Position numbers and translations under genes: made by a program. From NCBI RefSeq assembly GCF_032362555.1, contig NC_083516.1:2567001-2631000 (forward strand): DNA of 64,000 nt, in the 5' to 3' direction. Below, in pieces: positions 11,533 through 23,818 of this stretch (positions within the stretch are counted from its first letter, which is position 1; every line of letters begins with the position of its first letter). This stretch comes from Amyelois transitella. Its lineage: Eukaryota; Arthropoda; Insecta; Lepidoptera; Pyralidae. Below the pieces are notes generated by a model. It was given only the letters and a program-made list of their open reading frames with translations, searched no databases and was not told the origin of the DNA.

Positions 11533-12310
11533 AGTTTGTGTGTTTGAGTAGAAGACGAAACATGCTTGTACAAATCTGTCGTTAGTTTTATTCAAAGATA
11601 GTCCAAAAATCTAGGAAATTCCTATCTTAATCATTATACTTATTTAATATTATGCCATATTGATGTAAGGTTTAGAAGTCATTTTGCATAATTGTACACT
11701 ATTGCATTACCTGATATTAATGAAATTGATTGTCTCTCTAAATTTAATAAAAAATATATGTAGTTTATAAGGATGTAGTAGAAGATCTATATTGATCCCG
11801 ATTCTCAATATAATGTGTACATTATTGGCTAAGAAGCTAAGGCGTGAACGGAGCTTGCACAATGTAATATTAAGTATTTATGTGAACGACTCTATTTGTT
11901 ACGATTTTGTACTTAAATGAATGCATTTATTTACCGGTAAACTAAGTATGGAATGGCATTGTTTATTGTGATAGTTGGTAATATTTGTAAAATGTCACAG
12001 GTAGATTACCATTTACATCGGATATAGCATTTTCTTTTTAATTTAATTAAAAAAAAAAATTACGACAATTAGATTTTTTGTAATGTTACCTAAATTTACA
12101 CTCTCCATAGGTATAATTTTGATTATTATAACCTTTTTGCGTTATAAAGTTATGCCATACCATACCCAATCCAATTCATCTTCCTTTTATAAATATTAGA
12201 ATAATTCGTTATTGTTTATATAATTTCTTCTGTGTATAGTCTCTATGTCTTATGTTTTATATTGTTGAATTTTAACAACATTAAAGTGATAATAAATTTT
12301 AAAAAATCTT
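11533..12310 (+). other. 3' UTR of the IgSF gene
   Basis: AT-rich non-coding sequence after the TGA at 11530-11532. AATAAA-type signals occur near 11743 and, more convincingly, near 12290 (GATAATAAATTTT), which I take as the likely poly(A) signal of the long transcript. Confidence 0.5.
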
Positions 12311-12387
12311 TTATTCACTTAAATTCTCAAGGTTTTATGTTCTAAGAATTTATTTAATAAGACAGTTGTTGTAAGTATCTAGCTCAG

Positions 12388-12600
12388 AGACAAGTCAAGA
12401 CTTGAGAGTCTTAACAGGCCACTCCAGCTATTTGGCTTAATTATATTATTGAAATTTAAACAGTAACAGGTTGCTAGAATATCGCTTAAAAGAATCCCAA
12501 GTATATAAACATATCCCTTAGCCGTCTTTTACGACATCCATGGGTATGAAATGGAGTGGTCCTATTATTTTTTCTATTGGTGCCGAGAACCACACGGCAC
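12388..12600 (-). repeat. Interspersed repeat A, reverse copy
   Basis: GACTTGAGAGTCTTAACAGG to TATTGGTGCCGAGAACCACA; follows the IgSF 3' UTR. Confidence 0.75.
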
Positions 12601-13083
12601 GACAAGTACGCGAACACCACTACCTAATTCTTACCTGTAAAGTTTTCTTATAGAAAAATTAAATTTTTGAGTCGACAACAAAGAGTATGAGACAAAACGC
12701 AGCCCATTAAACTATTGCAGCTTTTAACCCAATTTTTCCATTTGTAATTGTAATTACATTACCCTCAAATTAATCAGATAACGAAACATAAATACATGTC
12801 GTCTTGCAGAAATAATTGCGACGTTTATACAGTGATACTACAATTTCAAACGCAATTTAATAAAGAGTATCTACGTTATTATAAAATATATTATTAGTCA
12901 AAATTATGATACGTGGTTAAATGAAAATCAAAGGTAATTTTGATCAATAACACCTACGTAAGTATACACGGTTTGAGTTTAATAATGAAGTGTTGATGAT
13001 AGTTTAAGAATGAAAGGCCACATTCAGCTCTACGAATGAAATTCAATAGAGACTGGACACCAGCTCATCGCCTAAAAGAAGAA

Positions 13084-13344
13084 CATACATACATACATAC
13101 TTACAATCACGTCTATATCCCTTTCGGGGTAGACAGAGTCAACGATCTTGAAAATACTGATAGACCACGTTCAGCTGTTTGGCTTTATGATAGAGTTGAG
13201 ATCCAAATAGTGACAGGTTGCTAGCCCATAGATAGGACAAACTCAAATTAATAAGAATATCCCTTAGTCGCCTTTTACGACATCCATGGGTAAGAGATGG
13301 AATGGTCCTAATCTTTTTTCTATTGGTGCTGAAAACCACACGAA
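13084..13344 (-). repeat. Interspersed repeat A, full reverse copy with CATA tail
   Basis: (CATA)n then ATCACGTCTATATCCCTTTC .. GGTGCTGAAAACCACACG. Confidence 0.8.
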
Positions 13345-13581
13345 AGAAGAAACCTTATTTTCATTAGCCTTTCCCTTATTTGACTTTAACAATCTTTATG
13401 TGAAACGAAGGAGCTGGCCCACACAATTTTTTCTTAGCTGCTAAACTAGCATGGAAGATATTAATGTAGTTACACTCGTATATCACTACATATTATAAAG
13501 TCCCCTTATTTTCTCTGGCTGTATGTATGCGCTACTCTCGGAAAGCTGTGAAAGGATTTTGTTCCTATTTGAAATGTCCAA

Positions 13582-13801
13582 TAAAAAAAAGAATAGGACC
13601 ACTCCATCTCTTTCCACGTGAATGTCGTAAAAGGCCATTAAGGGATAAGCTTATAAACATGGGATTCTTTTTTTAGGCGACAGGCTAGCAACCTGTCACT
13701 ATTTGAATCTCAATCAGTTGAAGGTGGCCTATCAGTCTTTTTAAGATTGTTGGCTCTGACTACCCCGCAAGGGATATAGACGTGATTATATGTATTTATG
13801 T
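13582..13801 (+). repeat. Interspersed repeat A copy
   Basis: AGAATAGGACCACTCCATCT .. GGGATATAGACGTGATTATA. Confidence 0.75.
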
Positions 13802-14217
13802 TGAAATGTTGGACAGAAGGTTTTCTGAGGTAGGTTAAATATTTAAATGCTACCCGTGCGAAGCCGGGGCGGGTCGCTAGTTGCAAATAAAATAATTTAT
13901 GCAGTTTTATTGCGATGGTAACACGCTCGAAGCCATACAAACGCACAGACATGTCCGTGGGGAAATTAATGGAAGATTCGGCTAATTTGTACCCACTTTT
14001 ACTGGGCACCAAATAAAGTGACACTGTTTACAACCGACGTATTCGTTTAAGGGTTGCAAGGAAAATTCACTTAAAAATAAAATAAAGAGTTTTCTAGAAG
14101 GGTTTTTTTTTTTAATTTAAAATGAGCTTTGAATACAACGTATCCTCACTGATTTGTTATGCTAAATATATATTTGTTTATGGTGTTATTTACACTTAGA
14201 TGATTCCCAGCACTTCA

Positions 14218-14390
14218 GCGTAGGACCACTTCATATTTTCACCGTGGATGTCGTTAAAAGCGACTGGAAGAGATGGGCTAATGGGCTTGGGATTCTTTCT
14301 GTGGGCGATGGGTTAGCAACCTGTCCATCAATCTTCAGGCCATATGTACAGCTTTAACGCGGCTTTTCAGTCTTTTCAAGACTTTGGGCG
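14218..14390 (+). repeat. Interspersed repeat A, decayed partial copy
   Basis: TAGGACCACTTCATATTTTC, GGCGATGGGTTAGCAACCTG and CAGTCTTTTCAAGAC remain. Confidence 0.6.
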
Positions 14391-14632
14391 CTATAAATTT
14401 TTTGTATCAATGTGTAAGACCCTAAATTTCTGGTCTAAACTGAATTCGTTGCATAGTTGGTTTGTTGCCAGAAAGCGTGAGATATCTATTTTATACGAAG
14501 GTGTCTGTTCGGGGACAATTCCGGGATAAAAAGCTCTATTCCCTGTTAGTAAAAATGTTTTAGCTCTTGATTCTTATGATAAGTAAAAGGAAAATTCAAA
14601 AATAGTGCAATTGTATTTTTAACGTTATAAAC

Positions 14633-14970
14633 ATAAATATATCACGTCTGTATCGCCTACAAAGGAGACAGAGCCGTCTCGAAAATACTGATATGCCATA
14701 TTCAACTGAATGGCAATGATGGCATTTAACTTACTTAAGTTGCTAGTCAACGTCTAAAGAAACAGCACATACATATACCTCATATCCCTTGCAGGGTAGA
14801 CAGAGCTAGCTCGTCTTGAAAAGACTGAAAGGCCACGTTCAGCTGTATGGCCATATGAAGAAGTTGAGATTCAAATAGTGACAGGTTGCCCATCGGCTAC
14901 AAAAGGAATCCCAAGTTAATAAGGCTATCACTTAGTTGCCTTTTACAATATCCATGGAAAAGGTATAAAA
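14633..14970 (-). repeat. Two interspersed repeat A copies in tandem, reverse, decayed
   Basis: One partial copy (14633-14765, ATCACGTCTGTATCGCC .. GATATGCCATATTCAACTG) is followed by a longer one (14768-14970, ATATCCCTTGCAGGGTAGAC .. AATATCCATGG). Confidence 0.6.
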
Positions 14971-14974
14971 GAAT

Positions 14975-15703
14975 TCCAATTTTACTGGCCTTTGAGTGAT
15001 TTAAGCAATCAGCACGGGAAGAGGCATACACCCTAATTTTTTTTGCGCTAGCAGACCAGCATAGAAGCATTTTAATTAGAACTTCCAAGTAATATATTTC
15101 GGCATTCGACCCAGCTGCGTCCCCCCAGGGGAGGAATTTCGATTTTGTCTATCACTATGAGCCTGTGTATAAAGGAGAACCTAACCTAACTTGGGTCATT
15201 ATTAGTTTTTTGCGCGTTGGAAGTACTCATTTCCTTACTCACTTCATACAACATTCACGTAAAGGGCATAGACAGACCAAAACAAAATTAATTTTATTTG
15301 CTGTCGAGTGAACGCTGTAAATGTCTTTAATTTATATATTGCCATAATTAGCGACATGTTAAATCGGGACCTAACAATATTTAATATCGGCATCTAACAA
15401 TATTTTTAAGAACCGTTGCCGCGCGTGACCTTGTCTTCAGACTTTATCGAGTTTCCTGTCCATCCAGATTTGATTGTAAACCTACATAAAACAGAGCTCG
15501 GTACACGCAGCCACGTTGCACTGAGTGTATCGGCGGCACTCGAGTAGATGCCCGCGTCACGCGCAATTAAAAAAGAAAATAAAAGCTAAGAACCGCCATT
15601 CGAAATTCAAAAGTTCGCACACAAAGAGACGCGATCAAAAGAGTATCAAAGTATTTAATTTTTAATTTTGGTATTGGCGCGAAACCAAGAAATTATTTGT
15701 GAA
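14975..15703. other. Region upstream of Methuselah exon 15704
   Basis: Non-repetitive from about 15250. It probably includes the promoter and 5' UTR of the transcript starting with exon 15704, but no clear TATA or initiator was identified. Confidence 0.3.
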
Positions 15704-16147
15704 ATGTATAAAGGTATTTATATACTTTTGATTTTATTTTCGTCTGTTCTCGGAGAGCCGTGTAAGGATAGTCTCACTGTCGATATATCAAATGGTACTT
15801 TCTTCCGCGATGGTTCAGTATTTGACAATGGGGTGAGCTACCCAAGGAGTTTGGTATTTGAAAAAGAATTAGACGGTGAAAAAAGAGCATTAGGTTGTGT
15901 GTGTGAATTGAAGCCATGTTTGAGAAAATGTTGTCCGTTGGGTTCGGTTGTATATCAAAAGAAATGTTTGGAAGATCCTGACTTTGATATAATATTGAAT
16001 AGTGGACTTAATGTGTCATTTATGAACAATTATGAGAAGACTATTGATGTAAGTTCCGGGGTATTTGGATTCCTTCGAACACAACAAAATGGGACACCGT
16101 TTTACTGTCAAGTCTACAAAGAAAGGCGGCCGTGGTATGTACAGAAG
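15704..16147 (+). CDS. Methuselah-like GPCR: first coding exon 1a (N-terminal half of ectodomain)
   Basis: ATG at 15704 opens 148 codons ending at a GTAAGT donor (16147/16148) in phase 0. Residues 1-17 are a signal peptide (ILLILFSSVLG). The rest matches the Methuselah N-terminal ectodomain: Asp-Ile-Ser-x-Gly, Asp-Gly-Ser, a Tyr-containing strand, then the hallmark CVCELKPCLRKCCP. No second ectodomain half, TM exon or in-frame stop follows before the next first exon at 25266. The exon's phase fits the shared exon at 28700 exactly. It could be an alternative first exon of gene A or the remnant of a partly deleted paralogue. The Methuselah family assignment is firm; which transcript it joins is inferred. 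Confidence 0.8.
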
Positions 16148-16196
16148 GTAAGTATTTTTTATTATTTAAAAAACCGATCGGTGTTTAATTTTTTTT

Positions 16197-16328
16197 ACAT
16201 ACATACATAAAATTACGCCAATTTCCCGGAAGGGTAGGCAGAGACTACCTCTTTCCACTTGCCACGATCCCTGCATACTTCCTTTGCTTCATCCACATTC
16301 ATAACTATCTTCATGCAAGCTCGGCGGT
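16197..16328 (-). repeat. LINE family B 3' end
   Basis: ATACATAAAATTACGCCAAT .. CTTCATGCAAGCTCGGCGG, starting 50 bp after the donor of Methuselah exon 15704-16147. Confidence 0.7.
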
Positions 16329-18189
16329 AAATTAATTACAGTTTAATTTTTTTTCCTTTGTCATATATGAGTCTGGTGCAAAGCCATCAATATGAGCTTT
16401 GTCAGAAAACTTTAATAAAATTACAAACATATCTGCTGCATGCGTATGTAATAATTTTTTGATTTTACTTTTTATTTTTTATCTGACCTCAAAATTCATC
16501 TTTCTTTTTTTCTTCATTTTTTTTTTCTTTTTTCATTCTACAATGGAAACTTTCAAATGCAAATGTTTCAGGAATTTCCTTTGAAAAAGAACCATACAAT
16601 TTCGGTTTGAAATTGGCCGAGTAATCGAGTAAAATTGTTGTTTGAAATTTCAAAGTAGGATAAACATACGGACACATTTTAGATGAATAAATAAAACTAC
16701 GCCGTATTTATAATAAAAAAATAAAACTATGTACTTTTTTCTCATACTTCATTACATTTTTCACCATTATTTCCAGTCAGTTGTTAGTTTTTTCCTTTAT
16801 TGTAGTATTTAAATTTGTTCTTCATATTAGCTAGGTCAAACTAGATTCTAGGAAGAATTGTGTCGAGGTCTGACGCATCTAACTATATGTAATTGCAAGG
16901 TCACACAAAGCTTTGCACATTTATTTCAAATTTAAATGCTTGCGTAAAAATAAATAAATGGCAGACATATTTACGTACATAAATTGTAGAAAATATTCGT
17001 TAATTTGGTCTGTATCTTTATATTTATGTTATCGTTGCCTGAACTATATTTACTCAATAACGGCAATGATATTCATTAAGCCAAACTATCTACCACTATC
17101 AAGAATAACAGGATATTGACAAGGAATACGTGGGAAGTGTGGTTGAGTATATCGTAATTGTTTTACCCATGGATTATTATAAATTAACATATATTACAGA
17201 GAAAAACTATGTGATATTTGGATTTTAGAAGTATTTTTACGCCAAAAATTTTAAGACTCCTATTTGCGAAGGATTTAAAATTATTCAATTTGCAAGCTGC
17301 GCCCCGGAAAGTCACTACCGTGGGACGGTTTTAAATTATTTCACGATATATTTTACCCGTGTTGCAAATTTATTCATATTCCTTCAAATAGTTTTTTCGT
17401 GAAAATGTAATAAATATATATTTTTTTTTATATTTTTTGGTTTTTTCTCTATATAAGTATGTTCATATTATCGGGTCCTTGAATCAAAGAATCGAAAATG
17501 CAGTCGGGAATACTTATTACCTACCCTGTTTATAGATTCTCTTGTTTCGTTGTTCCTTGATTAAAGAAATCAGGACAACCATTTCAAAAATTGGTTAATT
17601 CACGCTTCATAGAGAGAAAGTATCCTCATAAATGTGGCAACATTTCTATAATTTCACCACGATATAAAAAAGCTCGACGGATTTGCGGCGCTACGCCAAC
17701 ATTCATTTATTTCATCAAATGCAAAAATGAAATGATTTTCCTTAAGATCTAAGAGAATTTGTAAATTGACGTCCGGTGAATTCAGCTCCGCCGTTTCTTG
17801 CGCTTTAGAAGCAGTAGGAGTAGATATAATTATAACTACTTAAGTTATACCTTGTATCCTTATAAAAAAATATATTTTTTTTATTTCAATTTCTAGTTTT
17901 CGAACGATGCAAAGTTGCATTGCTAATTCCAACTTCTATTTTGTTTTTTTTAATTATACACACATATGTAGATACATTTTTATTATTAGTTCTTGTATTG
18001 GCTTACTTAAGTGTCTCTATTTGCATATTAATTAAAATAAGGATGGATAACTCGCGTGTTGGCGAATTTATGACCGTTTTATGTTACTAAGGTCGCTAGT
18101 CTCGTATACGTTTGTTTACTAATAAATTGCACTTATTCGTGTGGTTTCCGCTATTTATATGTGTATTTATTCTTTATTATTACATTTAC

Positions 18190-18930
18190 AGATTTATATG
18201 ACAGAGCCTACAGTCTCAAGAAGACTGAAAGGTCACAATGAAATAAATCGATAAATAATCATAAATAGTAATTTAATATACTTAGTTCACGGCCTAACTT
18301 TTGTTTTTAATTTTTAATAAAGCAAAGGTGCTTTTTCCAATCTTTACCCCTACCGAAAAAGATGTAGAGCCCGTTCTTAAAAGTGTCGAAAACCATAGTG
18401 CACAAACCAACTTACATATAAATAAGCTAAAATGTACGTAACTCTATTATCTATAAATCTTGACAACATAATAAGTTGTTGAACCAGTTAGCGTAGCAAA
18501 GAAATCAGTCTATTTCGTTAGTCGGTAACAGATATATTGGCTTTCAATGAAAATACTTAATGACAACACCCAATAAAATTCATTCCAGACATTTGTTATC
18601 GATCCAAAAATAAACTGAGTGAATCATTTTCATAAAACTTCGGATCATTGTCTTCACCCACATACCATAACTATATAAATACAATTTAACAGTTTACAAG
18701 CCTAAATATTTTTCACTCAATCTTTCTAACACTAAAATAATTAATTACCTTTTATCATTTTCGGGGTAGAGTCAACAGTATTAAAAGAAAAGCCTGAATG
18801 GCCACGTTCAGCAGCCGCTGTATACAGAATTGAGAGTCTTATAGTAAACAATTGCTAGTCAATCGCCTAAGCTTGTAATCCTTTCACTTGATCAACTCTT
18901 TTTACAATCTACATGGGAAGAGGAGCAGAA
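18190..18930 (-). repeat. Interspersed repeat A fragments (18190-18240 and 18765-18930)
   Basis: Two reverse fragments, GACAGAGCCTACAGTCTCAA and GAATGGCCACGTTCAGC .. CAATCGCCTAAGC. The sequence between them shows no recognisable feature. Confidence 0.5.
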
Positions 18931-19859
18931 TGCAAATGGAAAATGGAAAAAAGTTGAGAAGGAAGACAAGGCATAGAATAAACCAGAAAACTTAATACAT
19001 TACTGAGCTTACTTTGGTACTTGATTTATTATATTGGAAAGTAACAAAATAGCTTTCAGCATAAAATCGTTTCGATTGTAGTAAACCATTGATTTCAGAA
19101 TACTTTTATCATTCCGATTTCTATATCTATGTAATAAGTGTGGTAGGTTCAGGAGATAATACTACGTAGCTGTGCCACCCTACTTTGATTGTTTTATAGG
19201 AGAGGCCCAGCTATTTTTCAATTCTTTGTCTGTGGAAGATTTTTCTTTTATTTTAAACTAGCGCCATCTATCATTTTCACACCCACACTAAATTCAAATA
19301 ATAGAACACACCCTCCTTGCGTGCGTACTATGTGGTTTGTGCTAACGTCACTGTCTCTGGTGCGTCATTTTCCAGTTACTAGAGTAAATGTTTTGTGTTT
19401 AGCACAGATGGCGTTAGTACTATAATTAGTTAGTGTGCGGTTACTTAAACTGCCCGGATTAGGTTTTAATCACAGTATTAGATACACATATTCAGATTTC
19501 AATACACTGTCCTTTATGATAAAAAGCACAGAATTGACAATATTCCGTCTTTAACCGCAAACATTTATCTGTTACGTGGTTGACAGAGCCATCAGAGGCT
19601 CTATCAACCACGTTTTTAATAGCCTTTCATTTAAATGATTTTTACAATATTTTCGGGAAGAGTAGAGTTTTCTTCGCTACCAGACCATCATGAAGGGACT
19701 TACTGCGTCTTTATTATCTGTAGGGAGTATAATTCAGGAAAAAAAATGCGGAATCAAACCTTGTTAATTTTAATCACCCCGGTGATTTGGCATTAGGTGA
19801 TTCCTGGACACAAAAATGTGAAATCTGATCACCCAGGTGATAAATTGGAATAACGTTGG

Positions 19860-20175
19860 TTTATGCTTCAAAAACACGTTTGTTGTATGGGAGCCCCCTT
19901 TATAATTAAGTATTTTATTATTTATTTTGGAAAGTAATCAAAAAAAAGAGTTTGTGAAAATTTATGCGTCTACCTGTTAGTATTTTAAAAAAATGCAATA
20001 AGCACGTTTATTGTATATTACCTATTGTTTTATTACATTTTTATTATTTATTATTATAGCGGCAACGGAAAAACATAATTTGTGATAAATTTCAGCTTTC
20101 TAGGTTTATGAGAAACAGCTAAGTTATAGGTAGGGTCCTGTTTTTACCTTTTAGGTACGGAACCATTAATAGTAA
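19860..20175 (+). repeat. Lepidopteran-type interspersed repeat ending in GGTACGGAACC
   Basis: GTTGTATGGGAGCCCCCTTT at the left and GGGTCCTGTTTTTACCTTTT then AGGTACGGAACC at the right. No ORF survives. Confidence 0.45.
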
Positions 20176-20467
20176 AATAAGATTTTGGTAGTGTCTAACT
20201 GTGTTTTTAGGAAACTGTAGTAGAAATGTAGTATATTTATTTTCGTAAGTTAGAGGAGCAGGAGCACTGGAGCAGATAGAAAATGCATACCCAAGAAAAC
20301 GGGTAGCGTGATGTGAGGTGTTAATAAAATAAACTAAACAAAGTACGTAATTTTAACATTGTACAAATTTCTATTAAGGCAAGCACAAAGCGAAGATTGT
20401 CTATAATTCTCACGAGAACAGAATAGAAAGAGGTTTGGCGAAATATACACTCATACTCATAGATAGT

Positions 20468-20472
<5 letters not shown>

Positions 20473-20553
<81 letters not shown>
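20473..20553. repeat. (TA)n microsatellite, about 40 units
   Basis: Uninterrupted TA alternation of about 80 bases between GTTATGTG and GGCTAGCAC. Confidence 0.97.
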
Positions 20554-20555
<2 letters not shown>

Positions 20556-20821
20556 CTAGCACTGATATCAAAACATAACGTGTTTTTCCAGATTTATTGA
20601 TACATGGTCACGTTTTATTTAAAACATGATTGAATTACATGAAGCATTATTTTACATAGATTAAATAAAGAGTACCATTACACAAATAACGTTAGTATTA
20701 TAATTGTTTTTTTTTTAACAATACGTTATTATTCTAATTGTCATTAATTAATTAAGAGATCCAGGTTGAATTATTTGTCTAATACGTAATTTTCAATATT
20801 CAGATAGACTTTTAAAAATTG

Positions 20822-20950
20822 CCTAACGCGCTGGTAATTTCGGAAATCCCCCTTTTAGTGCACCCCTATACTACTTAAGGAACTTACTTACCTAATCTTA
20901 AATATATAGACCCAGCGGTTGAAGCTGTGCGTTGTCAGTCAATCTATAAT
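20822..20950 (+). repeat. Retroelement F fragment
   Basis: Contains TTTTAGTGCACCCCTATACT .. TATAGACCCAGCGGTTGAAG .. TTGTCAGTCAATC, shared with 29305 and 48838. Confidence 0.55.
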
Positions 20951-21237
20951 GGAAATTTTATATATGTATGTGTAGATCGTAGCTCGTAGCATGGTCGTAG
21001 CCATGGGCGTAAGTAGAGGGGGGCCGAATTGTCCGTGCCCACCACAGAATGGTTTTATCATCTCATATATCATCTACAACTTTGAATTTTTTTATAAGAA
21101 TAGTCTGGTCGAGCACACAATTCACAAGGTTGTCTATGGGAAAAGGGCCTGACTGCCCTGGAGAAATTCAGTAAATACGCCCATTGTCATAATTGCTGGT
21201 CTATCATCTATCTATCATTTTCAGCGACTGACTATAG

Positions 21238-21330
21238 AAGTCAGCCCTCGTAGCAGAGCGCGCGCGATGCTGTTTTTATCGAACGAAATACTATCGCTAT
21301 CCCGTTTGACGTCATAATAAACGGGTGTAA
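21238..21330. repeat. Palindromic MITE family, copy 2 (left arm only)
   Basis: Shares CTCGTAGCAGAGCGCGCGCG, TGTTTTTATCGAACGAAATA and CCCGTTTGACGTCATAATAA with the other copies. The second arm is missing. Confidence 0.55.
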
Positions 21331-22485
21331 GATCCGCATGCCTGCATAACTGTAATTAACTAGGAAATTATTGATCCTCTCCTTTTTCCTGGCGTCAATC
21401 TCAGTTATATCTTCATTTCTACAGAGAAGAGCCATTGTTGCTCCTTTTGATAATGATCCTGGATTGAGTAAGTCAGGTTTTTTCACAAAGCGCATCTCGT
21501 TTGACCTCCGCAATCTTTCCAGGGGAAAATAACCTAGTATATTCGATCATGGCCAAAGCTGCATTAGAGGAATGTATTCCTATTCCTTTAGTCGCCTTTT
21601 ACGACCATGGTAAAAAGTGGAAGTGGGCCTGTTCTAAAGTCCCGGGAACTAAGTAACTTATGCAACACGGCAGAAATTACTGCTTTTATGGAATGCTCTT
21701 ATTTCAGTCAGTTTTTTTTAATTCGCAACCCACCCCGGCTTCGCGATGGTAGTATTTATAATTATTAACTTTCATTAGAAAACCCTCTCTCCAACAGGAA
21801 CAAAATCCGTCCACAAATTTCCAAATACTTAGTGGGACTTTTGAAAATGTATGTAGAAAAATTTATTTTATAATAACTGAACTGAAAGGCTCTTTAATTT
21901 CGTAAATGGACGTGCTTTTTTACCACGACGTGTCCACTCTCTGGGGAAAGATTTTCAGTTTACTGTGAACTTTGTGCATGCTAAAGGATTATTTCACTTT
22001 TTATTACTTGTAGGTATAGACGAGTGAAATGTATTAATTACTTTAATTCATTAAATTATTGGTATGTATATCAAGTATGTATCTAATAAGGTCTAATTAA
22101 ATAACGACTAGAAAGAAATTGTTCTCGTAAGTTTTATTAATTAGAACCCTACTTATTTGATAAATTCACGTATATGAGGTACTCGTATTTATAAATTCTC
22201 GTGTCTAAGAATCGGCCAACATCTATTTTTCATACCTCTTGGTGATAAAGATTGTCCACCCTTAACATATTTTTTAACTAGAAATTACTTAAAACATATT
22301 AATACGGCAAAACAACGTTTGCCGGGACAGCTAGCAACGTGTATATGTTATAGTATCGAGTGAAAGTCAGGTCTCTCGATCCATCCGGTCGTCCATATAG
22401 TACTTATAACCTTGGCAACTAAATGAAAAAACTAAACTTCTAGCTACAAAAATGAGAAACAATTTGATTATATTTTTACCTCTTT

Positions 22486-22681
22486 GTGCCGTTTGGTTTC
22501 CGGCAGAATAGGTTTATAAACTTGGGATTCTTCTCTTTAGCGATAGGCTAGCAACCTGTCACTATTTGAATCTCAATTCTATCATCAAGCCAAAAAGCTG
22601 AACGGAGCCTGTCAGTATATTCAAGACTGTTGGCTCCGTCTACCCGCAAGGGATATAGGCGTGAATATATGTACGTATGTT
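22486..22681 (+). repeat. Interspersed repeat A copy with internal deletion, abutting the CACTG element
   Basis: GTGCCGTTTGGTTTCCGGCA jumps to GAATAGGTTTATAAACTTGG, then continues normally to GGGATATAGGCGTGAATATA. The CACTG-ended transposon begins six bases after its tail. Confidence 0.7.
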
Positions 22682-22686
22682 GATTA

Positions 22687-23815
22687 CACTGGTCAACAAA
22701 AAGAATAAAGTTGGTTGTTTCCTATGAGATTTTTTTTTTTCTGTTTTAAATTGACGCGTATTTATCAAATACGGCAGCCATTTTCTCTAACAGCTTTTGT
22801 TTTTGAGTTATAGCTAACTACCCTCACTTGATATTTTTATTTAGATTTTCGTTTTTTTTCGGGTACTAGAACACATTTTGTTGTCGGTTTCGATATGGCT
22901 TCCTCAAGAAGATGTTGTCTGCTTAATCCAGATTGTTTTTGCTATATTTGTGGTGAATATGTATTAAAAAAATATCGAAAACCTATATCGGACTTTGTGA
23001 AAACTGCGTATCATCAGTATTTTAAAATAAAATTGTGTAATCAGGACAAGCCATGGGTTCCTCATATTGTTTGCCAGAAGTGTGTAGTATGTCTACGGTT
23101 GTGGTCCAGTGGAAAAAGAGATGGAACAATGTTCGAAACACCAATGATTTGGCGAGAACCTCAAAACCATCATAACGACTGCTACTTTTGCGTTGTGAAA
23201 ATAAACGGAATCAATCCTGGAAATCGAAGTAAGTGGCCTTATCCCAACTTAGCTTCTGCTCAACGACCTCAATTAAGATCACGAGAGGTACAACCCAGCA
23301 CATCTAAATCTTCTGATGATCCAAATATTTGTGAATCCGAACGAAATGAACGAAATATATCAAGTGAAGATTCTGATCCAGACTACAAATTCAACCTTTC
23401 AGAACCTCAACCATTCAATCAGAAAGAATTGTATGACCTATTTCCTGAAAATTTGGGTGATTTTAGTGAGGAGCAGGGTGAAAGATTTCACCAAGATCTT
23501 CGGACAATGGAAGGGCGATATCAGGGAAGATGGGACTCACATATGATGGCGGACTACTGCTGGAGTTTGAAACGAGATCTACCTAACGTCGTTCATGCAA
23601 GAAAATCATATAAAAGATCATTTGATAGTGTTTAATAGATATTTTGTTGAAATATGTATTAGTTTTTTGTCTTTATTTGGTCGAAATTATGAAACTGTAT
23701 ATTTCAAAAAGTAAAGCTGTTGGCAATCTCACAGTATTTTTTTCATAGTCAGGACCATAGAAATAACCAATAAGAGAGAAAAAAATGAAGGAAACCAGAA
23801 TCGTGTTGACCAGTG
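22687..23815 (+). mobile_element. 1129-bp CACTG-ended DNA transposon (CACTA/EnSpm-like) with 3-bp TTA target duplication
   Basis: Left end CACTGGTCAACA (22687-22698) is perfectly inverted at the right end as TGTTGACCAGTG (23804-23815). TTA flanks both sides (22684-22686 and 23816-23818). CACTR termini with a 3-bp duplication are the classic signature of CACTA/EnSpm elements, hence the inferred superfamily. It encloses one + strand ORF. It is inserted just after the tail of an interspersed repeat copy ending near 22681. Confidence 0.75.
22895..23635 (+). CDS. Transposon-borne Cys-rich ORF, apparently internally deleted
   Basis: 246 codons, ATG to TAA, inside the CACTG-ended element. The N-terminus is Cys-rich (CCLLNPDCFCYICGEYVL..HIVCQKCVVCLRLW, then WREPQNHHNDCYFCVV) and suggests zinc binding. 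A Ser-rich linker follows (PSTSKSSDD). Then FNQKELYDL runs straight into FPENLGDFSEEQGERFHQD and MMADYCWSLKRD. From memory these N- and C-terminal motifs belong to a widespread, unnamed multi-copy arthropod/cnidarian ORF in which several hundred residues separate them. If so, the middle is missing here. The biochemical function is unknown. The reading frame is open; whether it is expressed is not known. Confidence 0.7.
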   Translation: MASSRRCCLLNPDCFCYICGEYVLKKYRKPISDFVKTAYHQYFKIKLCNQDKPWVPHIVCQKCVVCLRLWSSGKRDGTMFETPMIWREPQNHHNDCYFCVVKINGINPGNRSKWPYPNLASAQRPQLRSREVQPSTSKSSDDPNICESERNERNISSEDSDPDYKFNLSEPQPFNQKELYDLFPENLGDFSEEQGERFHQDLRTMEGRYQGRWDSHMMADYCWSLKRDLPNVVHARKSYKRSFDSV

Positions 23816-23818
23816 TTA

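Larger units (their letters stand above)
16330..22485. other. Repeat-strewn non-coding stretch between the two Methuselah first exons
   Basis: Beyond the repeats listed separately I find only AT-rich sequence with scattered stops in all frames. No second ectodomain half or TM exon was seen here. Confidence 0.55.

Noticed and set aside
14344..14529. 61-codon + strand ORF
   Set aside because: Overlaps a decayed repeat A copy and another retroelement remnant (TTCCGGGATAAAAAGC); not a gene.
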